Positions 16,843-25,696 are shown, counted from the first letter of the stretch. The stretch: 60,888 nt of DNA from Burkholderiales bacterium (GCA_028868305.1 JAGWUS010000015.1:1-60888); one strand, 5' to 3'. Notes: generated by a model from the sequence alone, not told the origin. A program made the numbers and translations.

Positions 16843-18077
16843 TGGCCGGGCGTTAACCACTCCACCAGTTTTTGTGAAACCAGGGGGCTGCTAAGCAGTT
16901 CCAAATGGTTAACCCGGTAGACCACCCATTGCGATGGTTTGGCAAATACCAGGGTTCGTTCCGGGTCATCGTGTCTGCCCAGTGCGCTGTCCAGCGGGAC
17001 CAGGCCATCTCCGACCAGCCGCTCGGCCAGCGCGCTGCGCGCACCGGCCACGGTGGCTGCCACGGTGAAGCAGGCAATCCCCTCCGGCAACGGCAAGGGG
17101 GTGCGTGCATCGGGCTTGTGCCGGAATCGGTCGTGTCCTTGCCAATCGGTGTCCAGCACGTGCCCGTAGCGCAAGTCGGTGATGCCGGCACTGCGCAGTT
17201 GTCCCAGGCGGGCAAATGGCCTGGTGAACGGTGTGCTTCCGAGCACCAGATCGACCAGGTTACCCGCACGTTCCAGGGGGGCACCATGGTGCGGTGTACC
17301 CAGGAAAACGATATTTTTAAGCAAGCCTGGCCAGCGGCGGCTTCCGCCGGCACGGGCACTGTGCAGCGCGCTACGGGTGACCAGTCCGCCCATGCTGTGG
17401 GCGACCACCGTAATTTCGCTTACCGGCACGGGCCAGTGTGCAACCAGCTGCTCCAGCTGTTGCGAGAACAAGTGCCCGTTCTCGGAGGTATGCAGACCGG
17501 TGTTGTAGCGCACATAGACCGGTGTGTAGCCCAAGGCGGCGGCCAGTACGCTGCCGTGGTCCACCGGCGTGCCGTCCTCTGCGTGCGAATGCCACTGCAG
17601 ATCGTTCATGCACAGGCCGTGGATCAGCACCAGCACCTTGCCCGTTGCCCCCGGCATGGGCGGCATGGCAGTCCATTGAAGGGCTTTGCCGGCGTAACGC
17701 AGTGTCATCGGCATGGCCAGCGGGTTATGGTTTGCGGCCAGGCGGTCGCCCATGACGCCATTGAGTGCAGCCAGTACAGCTTCGCGTTCTGGCGTTTCGG
17801 GTGGTGCATCCACCAGGGATCCGAGCAGCGGTTCGAGCTTTGCAAATGCTGCCTGCAGCCCCTCGCCGACCAGTTCGGTCACGTCATGCACCGTGCGGTA
17901 GACAAAACCGGTGAGCCCGCCAGTCAGTTCGGTGGCGCGTCCCGAGATGCCCATGGTGTTCCAGACGGACTGGTGTACCCCTTCGGCAATGCGTGTGACG
18001 CCACGGGTGGCCTGCGTGGCCAGCTGGGTCACTGCGCGCAGATCCGAAGGGCGCAAATGCTTCGGGGCTTTAACCAT
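16839..18077 (-). CDS. Alpha/beta hydrolase, lipase/PGAP1-like
   Basis: 412-aa serine hydrolase. After a roughly 110-residue N-terminal helical region comes the hydrolase core with LVLIHGLCMND (oxyanion strand), VAHSMGGLVTRSAL (nucleophile Ser) and FLGTPHHGAPLER, a combination typical of triacylglycerol lipases and PGAP1-like esterases. A catalytic His is likely in YRVNHLELL near the C-terminus. No signal peptide, so probably cytoplasmic. The ATG at 18077 shares a base with the stop of the upstream pseudouridine synthase (TGATG), which fixes the start and shows translational coupling. Natural substrate unknown. Confidence 0.82.
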   Translation of the reverse strand: MVKAPKHLRPSDLRAVTQLATQATRGVTRIAEGVHQSVWNTMGISGRATELTGGLTGFVYRTVHDVTELVGEGLQAAFAKLEPLLGSLVDAPPETPEREAVLAALNGVMGDRLAANHNPLAMPMTLRYAGKALQWTAMPPMPGATGKVLVLIHGLCMNDLQWHSHAEDGTPVDHGSVLAAALGYTPVYVRYNTGLHTSENGHLFSQQLEQLVAHWPVPVSEITVVAHSMGGLVTRSALHSARAGGSRRWPGLLKNIVFLGTPHHGAPLERAGNLVDLVLGSTPFTRPFARLGQLRSAGITDLRYGHVLDTDWQGHDRFRHKPDARTPLPLPEGIACFTVAATVAGARSALAERLVGDGLVPLDSALGRHDDPERTLVFAKPSQWVVYRVNHLELLSSPLVSQKLVEWLTPGH

Positions 18078-19048
18078 CAGAACTTCTCGTGCGGTTGCAG
18101 ATAGCGCCACTGGCCCACAGGCAGGTTGCCCAGCATGACCCGGCCGACGCGCACGCGCTTGAGGCCCACCACTTTGAGGCCGACGAGTTCGCACATGCGG
18201 CGGATCTGGCGTTTCTTGCCCTCGGTCAGCACAAAACGCAGCTGCTCGGGGTTTTGCCACTCCACCCGGGCGGGCTTGAGCGGCTGGCCGTCCAGACTCA
18301 GGCCGTGGCGCAGGCGCTGGAGCCGCTCGGCAGGGAAGACCGATTGCACATCGCTGGTGACGGGGTCGTCATCGTCAATGCGGCTGAGCTGCGTGGGCTT
18401 GCCAGGCGCGCGAAGGGGCGCATGCGTGGCTGCGGCGGAAGTGGCCGCGGCCGGGTTCTCGGCGCCGACATAGGCCACGCGCACCAGGTACTCTTTCTCC
18501 ATGGCCGAGTCTTCGCCAATCAGCTGGCGGGCCACACGGCCGTCCTGGGTGAGCACCAGCAGGCCGGTGGAGTCGATGTCCAGCCGGCCGGCCGGCACCA
18601 GGCTTTTGAGCTGGCTGCCGTGAAAGAAAAAACGGGCGTTGTCCTCGGCCCAGCGGTTTTGGGGCTGGATGAGCTTGATCGCGGGCTCGTGGCCGTCCTC
18701 GGCCTGGCCGCTCACAATTCCCAGGGGCTTGTTCAGCAGAATCGTCACCTGGTTGGCCTGCTGGCCCTTGGCGGCCTTGTCGATTTCGATGCGCACATCG
18801 GGGGCCACCTGCATGCCCATTTCGGCCACCTTGCCATTGACTTTGACCCAGCCCTTGGCAATCCAGTCGTCGGCTTCGCGGCGCGATGCCAGGCCCAGTT
18901 CTGCCATGCGCTTGTTCAGCCGCACGGTGCCGTTGGCGCCGTGGGCGGCGGTGTTGGCCTGGCCAGTGGGAATGACCCGGTTGCCCTGTGCCTTGGCTGC
19001 TGGCGGCGGCGCACGGCGCAGGGTGAGGGGTGGTTTGGATTCTGTCAT
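18077..19048 (-). CDS. rRNA pseudouridine synthase, RluF/RsuA family
   Basis: Converts a uridine in rRNA to pseudouridine. An S4 RNA-binding domain (about residues 42-100: RLNKRMAELGLASRREADDW) precedes the catalytic domain with GRLDIDSTGLLVLT, whose Asp is the nucleophile, and a KKRQIRRMCELVGLKVVGLK C-terminal motif. Residues 1-40 are a low-complexity Ala/Pro tail, and an Ala-rich insert near 215-235 is unusual. RluF (23S U2604) is the closest remembered relative, but RluE, RluB and RsuA share these motifs, so I give no symbol. Confidence 0.88.
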   Translation of the reverse strand: MTESKPPLTLRRAPPPAAKAQGNRVIPTGQANTAAHGANGTVRLNKRMAELGLASRREADDWIAKGWVKVNGKVAEMGMQVAPDVRIEIDKAAKGQQANQVTILLNKPLGIVSGQAEDGHEPAIKLIQPQNRWAEDNARFFFHGSQLKSLVPAGRLDIDSTGLLVLTQDGRVARQLIGEDSAMEKEYLVRVAYVGAENPAAATSAAATHAPLRAPGKPTQLSRIDDDDPVTSDVQSVFPAERLQRLRHGLSLDGQPLKPARVEWQNPEQLRFVLTEGKKRQIRRMCELVGLKVVGLKRVRVGRVMLGNLPVGQWRYLQPHEKF

Positions 19049-19050
19049 GC

Positions 19051-19098
19051 GCTATTATTTTTGTAGCTAATTGTGCATATTTTACGGGGGCTGGAGGT
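19051..19098 (+). repeat. Dispersed GCTATT-ATAGC intergenic element, copy D
   Basis: GCTATTATTTTTGTAGC core, then TAATTGTGCATATTTTACGGGGGCTGGAGG. Begins two bases after the pseudouridine synthase start codon, so it occupies that gene's 5' leader. The remaining bases to 19249 show nothing recognisable except a purine-rich stretch before the next ATG. Confidence 0.72.
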
Positions 19099-19249
19099 GG
19101 ATTTGAAGATAAATATCTTCCCTGTGGTGCTGCAGGTATGCCGGGATTGCAGGTCGTCACTGGTTTTCATGCCAATGTCACGATCACTGTCACGACACTG
19201 CAACCAAGGCTGAGTAGCATGGGCACTTCCCCTTCAGGAGTCTTCAGAT

Positions 19250-19864
19250 ATGCAAGAATTTCTCAGGCAGCTCAAAACCCAGCGTTGGGACGACCACCGG
19301 TACTACCACCACAGCCGTATCAACCAGTCGCTGCACTTTGTGAGTGCCATCAGCTTCCTAGTCGCCTATGCCTTGCTGTTCACGGACCCGGCCATGGCGG
19401 CCCTGATTGGATGGCTCGTGTCCATGACGACGCGGCAATCCGGCCACTTCTTCTTTGAGCCGCTGGGCTACGACGAGGTCAACCAGGCAACGCAGGAGCA
19501 CAAGGAAGCGATCAAGGTGGGTTACAACCTGCGTCGCAAAATAGTGCTGATTGCCATCTGGGCGGCAGCACCCGCGCTGCTGTGGCTGGATCCGACTTTG
19601 CTGGGTTACTTCACACCGCATGCCAACTGGGAAGGCTTCATGCGCCATACCGGTGAGTTGTGGTTGATCGTGGGTGTCGGTGGATTGGTGTTCCGCACCG
19701 TCCACCTGTTTTTCATCAAGGATGTGATGGCCGGCCTGGTCTGGATGACCAAAATTCTGACAGACCCTTTCCACGACATCATGCTATACCACAAGGCGCC
19801 CCTGGCGCTTCTGCGCGGAGAACTCATTGAGCCCCGCAGCAACATGGACCACGCACCCGGCTGA
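19250..19864 (+). CDS. Conserved integral membrane protein
   Basis: 204 aa with about four hydrophobic segments (near 32-50, 51-62, 96-114, 134-152). It has a His/aromatic-rich N-terminus (RWDDHRYYHHSRINQSLHF), GHFFFEPLGYDEVN after the second helix, and an amphipathic C-terminus. The combination of an early histidine and GHxFFE faintly recalls the Mpo1/DUF962 fatty-acid dioxygenase family, but the similarity is too weak to name it. Its neighbours do not define a role. Convergent with the aminotransferase, 23 bases away. Confidence 0.65.
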   Translation: MQEFLRQLKTQRWDDHRYYHHSRINQSLHFVSAISFLVAYALLFTDPAMAALIGWLVSMTTRQSGHFFFEPLGYDEVNQATQEHKEAIKVGYNLRRKIVLIAIWAAAPALLWLDPTLLGYFTPHANWEGFMRHTGELWLIVGVGGLVFRTVHLFFIKDVMAGLVWMTKILTDPFHDIMLYHKAPLALLRGELIEPRSNMDHAPG

Positions 19865-19887
19865 AGCTGTCCGCCGGGTTTTTCTGG

Positions 19888-21552
19888 CTAAAACCTGGCT
19901 GCCAGCATTTCCCGCAGGATGCGACGCCGGATGGATTTGTGGGTCAGGGTGATATCGGCCCACCACCAGCCGTCCTTCTGCATGGCTTGGGCGGCCCGCA
20001 CAAATCGCTGGCTGACCTCGTCGAAATCCTGGTCTGTGTAGTTCAGACTGAAGATGATGCGCCCGGTTCCCACCCAGCTCAACGCCAAACCTTCAAGCCG
20101 TAAATAGTGCTGGAACAACCAATGGTAGCAACCCGGCTGCGTATACAACACGGTCCAGATCGACGACATGTTGGCAACCTGTACCGGCACACCGGCCTCC
20201 ATCAAGCGTTCGTTCAGGTGTTGTGTCCTGGCGTTCCAGAGGGTGTCCAGAGGCTGGTACTTGGCCGATACATCCCGGTCGTCCAGATGTCGGAGAAAGG
20301 CGTTCATGGCGCCCATCACGTAGGGATGCGAGTTGAAGGTGCCGCGCGCAAAACAGATGTCTGCCGGTGCATCATCGCGATACCGGCGCATCCAGGCCCG
20401 CTTGCCGCACAACACGCCAATCGGCAATCCGCCGCCCAGCGTCTTGCCGTAGGTCACCAGGTCCGCTTTGACGCCAAAGTATTCCTGTGCGCCACCCGGT
20501 GCCAGGCGGAAGCCGACAAACACTTCATCAAAAATCAGCGCAATGCCGCGTGCATCGCACACGGTCCGCAGGGTCTGGAGCCACTGGGTGTACTTCTCGC
20601 GCGAGAAATGGGCTTTGCGGGAACCGTCGAGCAGGGACGAGTCGCTCGGGGCGGCCATATTCGGATGCAGGGCCTGCAGCGGGTTGACCAGGACACAGGC
20701 GATATCTGTGCGGTTGCGCAGCACACGCAAAGTGCCTTCCCCCATCTCGGACAGCGTGAAGGTGTCTTTGGCCGTGACCGGATTGCCGATGCCGGGTTGC
20801 ACATCACCCCACCAGCCATGGTACGAGCCGCAGAAACGCACCACCTTGTTGCGTCCGGTGTGGTAGCGGGCCAGGCGGACCGCCTGCATTACCGCTTCGG
20901 TGCCCGACATATGGAACGACAACTCGTCCATGCCGGAGATCTGCTTGAGTCGCCGCACGTTGTCGACCATGACCGGGTGGTAGGCACCAAGCACCGGCCC
21001 CAGGGGGCGCACCATATCGGCACCCTCATCGATGCAGGTTTTGTAGAAATCATTGCCCAGAAGATTCACCCCATACGAGCCGGTCAGGTCGTACAGCTCA
21101 TTGCCGTCCAGGTCCGTCACGGTGACTCCCGAAGAGGACTGCAGGAACGAACCGATCTTCAAGCCCTGGTCCACCAGGACGCGGAACTGAAACGGAATAC
21201 GGTACGCGCTGACGAACTGCAGGTCGGACAGCCCGTCGGCTACCGATGCGCCAGCGCCCAGCGTAGCGGGAAAGCGCCGCGAAATCGTCTGCACCAGGGT
21301 TTGAAACGCCAGTGTTCGCTGGGCCACGATCGCTGGGGGCGCACCATCAATGCTGAACACCTGCGCTTCGTCGTAGCGGTAGTTGGGCAGCAGGGCCGCA
21401 ATGCGCCGTGCCATGCGCGGGTGTCCCGCGAGCGAACGGTGCTTGGCCAGGGAAAGCTCGGCACGGGACTTGATTTTCCTGAAGGCGATGTACAGCGCCG
21501 CACTGCCCACGGTGGCCAGCAAAGCCGTGTCGATTCCAAACGATTCTTTCAT
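19888..21552 (-). CDS. Class III PLP-dependent aminotransferase with membrane-anchor N-terminus
   Basis: 554 aa. The first 25 residues contain a hydrophobic helix (TALLATVGSAALYIAF). Residues about 40-125 form an extension absent from ordinary glutamate-1-semialdehyde aminotransferases (about 430 aa). The rest is a fold-type I, class III core: SFHMSGTEAV (PLP phosphate), GSYHGWWGD, FDEVFVGFR (342-349) and LVTYGKTLGGGLPIG with the PLP-lysine Lys370. The start at 21552 has GAAAGG upstream; a second ATG at 21598 shares a CATG with the divergent psd start. The location beside psd, a GT4 and an lplT-like gene suggests amination of a membrane-lipid head group or its precursor, which is inference. 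Confidence 0.8.
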   Translation of the reverse strand: MKESFGIDTALLATVGSAALYIAFRKIKSRAELSLAKHRSLAGHPRMARRIAALLPNYRYDEAQVFSIDGAPPAIVAQRTLAFQTLVQTISRRFPATLGAGASVADGLSDLQFVSAYRIPFQFRVLVDQGLKIGSFLQSSSGVTVTDLDGNELYDLTGSYGVNLLGNDFYKTCIDEGADMVRPLGPVLGAYHPVMVDNVRRLKQISGMDELSFHMSGTEAVMQAVRLARYHTGRNKVVRFCGSYHGWWGDVQPGIGNPVTAKDTFTLSEMGEGTLRVLRNRTDIACVLVNPLQALHPNMAAPSDSSLLDGSRKAHFSREKYTQWLQTLRTVCDARGIALIFDEVFVGFRLAPGGAQEYFGVKADLVTYGKTLGGGLPIGVLCGKRAWMRRYRDDAPADICFARGTFNSHPYVMGAMNAFLRHLDDRDVSAKYQPLDTLWNARTQHLNERLMEAGVPVQVANMSSIWTVLYTQPGCYHWLFQHYLRLEGLALSWVGTGRIIFSLNYTDQDFDEVSQRFVRAAQAMQKDGWWWADITLTHKSIRRRILREMLAARF

Positions 21553-21595
21553 ACCCAGTTGCCTTTCTTGTGCACCTAACCAGAGATTGATTGCC

Positions 21596-22474
21596 ATGTC
21601 CATTCGCCAGCAAATCCAGAAAATACTGACCCAGGAAGACCTGAATTTCCTGCTGACCAACCGAATTCCGCGCCAGGCGCTGACGCGCTTTCTGGGATGG
21701 TTCAGCAAGATCGAGCAGCCCCTGGTGCGCGACATCTCCATTGGCATCTGGAAGTTTTTCAGCGACTTGGACCTGAGCGAGGCGAAAAAGCAGCGATTCA
21801 CCAGCATGCATGACTGCTTCACACGGGAACTCAAGCCCGGTGCCAGGCCCATCAGTCAGGACGCCGACACCATGACCAGTCCGGTGGATGCCATCGTGGG
21901 AGCGCACGGTCCGATTGAAGGCACGCGTGTATTTCAGGCCAAAGGGTTTCCCTACACACTGGAGGATTTGCTGGGCCCTGAAGAAGACATTGAGGCCTGG
22001 CGCGATGGCACCTTTGTCACGCTGCGCCTGACATCCAGCATGTACCACCGGTTTCATGCGCCCTACAACTGCACCGTCGAGCGGGTGCGCTACTTTTCCG
22101 GAGACACCTGGAATGTGAACCCGATCGCCCTGCGGCGTGTGGAAAAACTGTTTTGCAAGAACGAACGTGCATTTCTCGACATGCGCCTGGACGGTCCGGG
22201 GGGTCTCCAGGGGCAGCGGGTTGCGCTTGTGCCGGTTGCAGCGGTCCTGGTTGCCAGTATCCGTCTGCATTTTCTGGACGTCCTTTTCCACTTGAAATAC
22301 AGAGGTTCCCGGACCGTTGTCTGTGACGCAAGTTTCCAGCGGGGGCAGGAGATGGGCTGGTTTCAGCATGGTTCCACCGTGATCGTGCTGGCTGCTAAAG
22401 GCTTCTCCCTGGCAGAGCCATTAAAGGAGGGGTCTTGCGTGAGGATGGGGCAGCCGCTCCTGCGGCGCCGGTGA
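21596..22474 (+). CDS. psd: Phosphatidylserine decarboxylase
   Basis: Membrane-associated pyruvoyl enzyme that turns phosphatidylserine into phosphatidylethanolamine. The 292-aa protein contains RELKPGARPI, SPVDAIVGAHGPIEGTR, a histidine-rich MYHRFHAPYNCTVERV and, near the end, WFQHGSTVIVL. HGST is a variant of the LGST self-cleavage motif, making Ser260 the pyruvoyl precursor. The start at 21596 gives the usual length; the long upstream extension of the frame overlaps the divergent aminotransferase and is not credible. Its last 54 bases overlap the convergent glycosyltransferase. Whether this is the only psd in the genome cannot be judged. Confidence 0.88.
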   Translation: MSIRQQIQKILTQEDLNFLLTNRIPRQALTRFLGWFSKIEQPLVRDISIGIWKFFSDLDLSEAKKQRFTSMHDCFTRELKPGARPISQDADTMTSPVDAIVGAHGPIEGTRVFQAKGFPYTLEDLLGPEEDIEAWRDGTFVTLRLTSSMYHRFHAPYNCTVERVRYFSGDTWNVNPIALRRVEKLFCKNERAFLDMRLDGPGGLQGQRVALVPVAAVLVASIRLHFLDVLFHLKYRGSRTVVCDASFQRGQEMGWFQHGSTVIVLAAKGFSLAEPLKEGSCVRMGQPLLRRR

Positions 22475-23617
22475 AAACATGCACCCCTGCGCCTGCAGGA
22501 CGGTGCGCAGGATTTCTGCGAATCTGTCGTAGACGGTATCCCAACTGCGGTTGGCCACGCTGGCCGTGGCGGTGCGCCGAAATTGCGCTATCTGCGCGGG
22601 GTTGGTGGCGAGTCCAACCGCGGCGCTGACGAAGGCGAGATCGTCGCCATTGGGAACCAGCAGGCCGTTCTCACCGCTGACAATGAGTTCGCCGGCCGCT
22701 GCGTTGTCATACGAAACGAGGGCCAGACCGCTGGCCATGGCTTCTGGGACCACGTTGCCAAAGGTTTCCGTCATGCTCGGGAACAGGAACAGATCGGCCG
22801 AAGCGTAGTGTGCCGCCAGATCCTGGCCCTTGCGGATGCCGGCAAAGTGGACTTCCGGGCAACTTTCTTCCAGTGCTTTTCGCAAAGGTCCATCTCCCAC
22901 CAAGACCAGTCGGGCCGAAGGGAGTTGGGTCTGGATGGCCCGAAAAGCCGAGACCACCAGCCCGACGTTCTTCTCTTTGGCCAGGCGTCCCACCAGCAGT
23001 ACCACCAGATCATCGGGGCCAACGCCCCATTCCGCCCGCAAGGCCTGTGACCTGTGCTCGGGGTGGAACTGTTCTGTGGCGACTCCACGCGAGAGCAGGG
23101 TGACGTTCTGGTAGCCGCGGGCACGCAATTCGCGCACCATGGCATTGGTCGGCACCATCGTGGCCTGGGTGCGGTTGTGCAGCTTGCGCAGATAGGCTTC
23201 GATGGGCATTTTCAGCAAACTGATGCCGTAGTGCTGGGAGTAGATTTGAAAATTGGTGTGAAATGAGCTGGTCACTGGCAACTGCAGCTTACGTGCGGCC
23301 ACCACCGCAGACCAGCCCAGGGGGCCTTCGGTCACCACATGCACGATGTCGGGCCGCCTTTCGCGCCACAAACTGGTCAGCCGGTTGGTTGAAGGCAATC
23401 CCAGACGCAATTCGCCATAGGCAGGCAGTGGAACCCCCTTGGCGAGCACTTCGTCCAGCCCCTCGGGCGGGGCGGCGACGGCTTCGCGCGACTGGCGGGG
23501 GCGGACGACCTGCACCGCATGGCCCCTGCGCAGCAAGCCTTCCACAATGCGCCCCATGGTCATGGCCACACCATTGACTTCCGGCGGGTAGGTTTCGGTA
23601 ACTATGGCAATGCGCAT
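22421..23617 (-). CDS. GT4-family glycosyltransferase, glycolipid-synthase-like
   Basis: Retaining GT-B enzyme, 398 aa from the chosen start. It starts RIAIVTETYPPEVNGVAMT, the signature of the branch with SqdX, PimB, MgtA and glycosyl-diacylglycerol synthases. It has GRLAKEKNV in the second Rossmann fold and the nucleotide-sugar motif ETFGNVVPEAMASG (E-x7-E). The start is uncertain: ATG at 23617 gives the family's normal N-terminus, but ATG at 23689 would add 24 residues, and neither has a clear ribosome binding site. Its stop lies inside psd. Context suggests a lipid acceptor. Confidence 0.82.
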   Translation of the reverse strand: MRIAIVTETYPPEVNGVAMTMGRIVEGLLRRGHAVQVVRPRQSREAVAAPPEGLDEVLAKGVPLPAYGELRLGLPSTNRLTSLWRERRPDIVHVVTEGPLGWSAVVAARKLQLPVTSSFHTNFQIYSQHYGISLLKMPIEAYLRKLHNRTQATMVPTNAMVRELRARGYQNVTLLSRGVATEQFHPEHRSQALRAEWGVGPDDLVVLLVGRLAKEKNVGLVVSAFRAIQTQLPSARLVLVGDGPLRKALEESCPEVHFAGIRKGQDLAAHYASADLFLFPSMTETFGNVVPEAMASGLALVSYDNAAAGELIVSGENGLLVPNGDDLAFVSAAVGLATNPAQIAQFRRTATASVANRSWDTVYDRFAEILRTVLQAQGCMFSPAPQERLPHPHARPLL

Positions 23618-23734
23618 GCTGGATGGCTGCGATGCATAGGACTCAACAAGGATGTCTTCGGAGGTTTTCACGACCTCCAGCGTAGGCATCAAAAATAACA
23701 GAGTGATGATGGTTTCTTGACGGTTTGATGTCGA

Positions 23735-25018
23735 TCAAGTTGCGCAGGAGCGTGTGCATTGCAAGCGATAAGCGGCGACGACCAACGCCATACCTCCTGC
23801 CACCAGCACTCCAAACGACAGCACCAGGGCGCGCAGGGAAACATCCACGGCAATAGCACCCGCGTACACCGCCAGCATGAACAGCATCCCGGCGTTTTCA
23901 TTGAAGCCCTGCACTGCGATCGAGCGCCCGGCTGTCAATAGCATGTAGCCGCGATGCTGGAGCAGGGCGTTCATGGGCACCACAAAGAAACCGGCAAAGC
24001 CGCCAACCACAACCAGCAGGAAGCACGCCATGGGGACCGAATCTACGCACAGCATGAGGGGAATCATCAGCCCCAGCAGAACACCCAGAGGCAGAACCCG
24101 TACAGTGTTATCAATAGAGACAAGGTGGCTGGCAAGCATGGCGCCGCCGACCACACCGACTGCCGTAATGCCCTGGAGGTATGCGGCCTGTTCAAGGGGC
24201 AGGCCCAATGCCTCCTGTGCCCAGCGCAGCACCAGCAGTTGCAGGGTCGCCCCCACTCCCCACAGAAGCGTGGTGACGGCCATCGAAAGTCCCCCGAGTT
24301 GGTCGCGCCACAACAGACGGTTTTCGCGCCAGAATCTTTGCACCAGAGCGACCGGATGGAAGGAGTGAAACGTATAACGTGCACCGCTGTCGGCAATTGC
24401 CAGACACAGCGCTGTTGACAGGGCGTTGAGTAACGTCAGTGCCAGCATGCCTGCGAGGAGCGCGGTGGGTGCTGTGTCTGCCAGGTTCAGGTTTTCAGAC
24501 CAAGGCAGTACCGGCATGGCGGGGCTGATCAGGACGCCACCCAAAACAGTTCCGAGTATCACGGCCGATACCGTGGCGCCCTCAAAAAAACCATTGGCAC
24601 GCACCAGGTGCGCCGGAGGCAGCAACTCGGTCATCAGCCCGTATTTGGCTGGCGCGTAGACGGACGCCCCCCAACCCGCTATCACGATGGCCAGCAGCGG
24701 ATCGAAGCCTGCCAGCAACAACAGCATGGCCACCGTCTTGAGTCCATTGGCCATCAGCATGACCCGCCCCTTGCGAAAACCATCAGACACAGGGCCTACA
24801 AATGGCCCCAGCACCACATAGAACAGGGTGAAGCCAATCTTGAGCAGGGGGATGCGCCAGTCGGCTTCGGCAAGTTCAACCAGGCGTGCTATTGCAACAA
24901 TCAGAAACGCATTGTCAGCAATGGTGGAGATGAACTGCACCGCCAGTACAACGAAAAACGCAGGCGGTAGTGGGGGCGGGCCGGATCGACGGGTTGAACG
25001 GATGTACACGGTCGCCAT
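23735..25018 (-). CDS. lplT: Lysophospholipid transporter LplT-like MFS protein
   Basis: 427-aa major facilitator with about 11-12 helices. LplT proteins flip lysophosphatidylethanolamine and lysophosphatidylglycerol across the inner membrane for re-acylation. Diagnostic stretches are ADNAFLIVAI near the N-terminus, SVYAPAKYGLMTELLPP with LVRANGFFEGAT after it, and FVVPMNALLQHRG in the second half. Unlike in enterobacteria it is not fused or adjacent to the acyltransferase/acyl-ACP synthetase aas, but to a GT4 gene 117 bases downstream on the same strand, and close to psd. Confidence 0.88.
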   Translation of the reverse strand: MATVYIRSTRRSGPPPLPPAFFVVLAVQFISTIADNAFLIVAIARLVELAEADWRIPLLKIGFTLFYVVLGPFVGPVSDGFRKGRVMLMANGLKTVAMLLLLAGFDPLLAIVIAGWGASVYAPAKYGLMTELLPPAHLVRANGFFEGATVSAVILGTVLGGVLISPAMPVLPWSENLNLADTAPTALLAGMLALTLLNALSTALCLAIADSGARYTFHSFHPVALVQRFWRENRLLWRDQLGGLSMAVTTLLWGVGATLQLLVLRWAQEALGLPLEQAAYLQGITAVGVVGGAMLASHLVSIDNTVRVLPLGVLLGLMIPLMLCVDSVPMACFLLVVVGGFAGFFVVPMNALLQHRGYMLLTAGRSIAVQGFNENAGMLFMLAVYAGAIAVDVSLRALVLSFGVLVAGGMALVVAAYRLQCTRSCAT

Positions 25019-25099
25019 GGTGCCAACCGCACATGAACGCTTGATGACACGCGCATGGCAGTCCTTTGTAACCCGTTAAGCGCATAGCGCACCAGCAGC

Positions 25100-25535
25100 C
25101 CGAAACACAGCAGGCCGGTCGTGCTGGCGTCTGCCAAAAACAGCCACACAGGGCGGCAGGTTGCTCGGCGCAGTGGTGACAGCGCCCACGTACAAGACAA
25201 GCATCCATTACCTGGCTTGCTGCATGGAAACGAGCGGCGCGTCTATGGAGACTCGGCCTACGCCAGCCAGAAGGATTTGATTGCTGGCAAGGCACCCAAC
25301 GCCAAAGATTTCATCAACCAGGGCACGCGCTGCGCAGGGAACCATTGATGAGGCAGTGCAGCCAAAGAACTGAAACAAGTCAAAAGACCGTGCACGCGTG
25401 GTGCATGTCTTTGTTGTAGTGAATCACCTCCGGGGATTTTGCAGGGTGCGTTCCGCGGCCTACAAAAAAATGCCACGCGCGCGTTCTCGGCATTGGCGCT
25501 GGCCAATATTTTCCTCGGTCGCAAGAGACTGATGG
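25100..25535 (+). pseudogene. Decayed IS5-family transposase (C-terminal relic)
   Basis: Stitching frames together gives the C-terminal half of an IS5-type DDE transposase: GAVVTA, then AHVQDKHPLPGLLHGNERRV, YGDSAYASQK, AKDFINQ, then IDEAVQPKN*NKSKDRARVV, and finally GLQKNATRAF with ALALANIFLGRKRLM. At least three frameshifts and one stop separate these pieces, so the gene is dead. The conserved D of YGDSAY and the DEA-x-KN (catalytic E) region are recognisable. The 5' half and terminal inverted repeats were not found. This relic accounts for most of the 25019-25736 gap; the remainder shows only the repeat at 25697. Confidence 0.85.
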
Positions 25536-25696
25536 CACCGGTGCGCCCCTCAGGCCATGAATCGGCCAAAATATGAAAACATCTTCTCTTTGCCATAGGA
25601 TCAACGTTTTGCCGCTACCTGTCCACCATAGCCGTAAAAAGAATGGACGCATTGGCTGAAAATTTGATTCGCGTAGCAAATCAAGCGAATTGTTTT

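Noticed and set aside
19250..19864. Calling this gene an Mpo1/DUF962 fatty-acid dioxygenase
   Set aside because: Only a His and GHFFFEP resemble that family; helix arrangement does not clearly match, so it is left as a membrane protein.
20107..21579. 490-codon open frame opposite the aminotransferase
   Set aside because: Shadow of the PLP-enzyme gene; His/Arg/Gln-rich with no family motif.
21553..21852. Long upstream extension of the aminotransferase frame
   Set aside because: It overlaps the divergent psd gene and has no ribosome site; the start at 21552 gives a sensible membrane helix.
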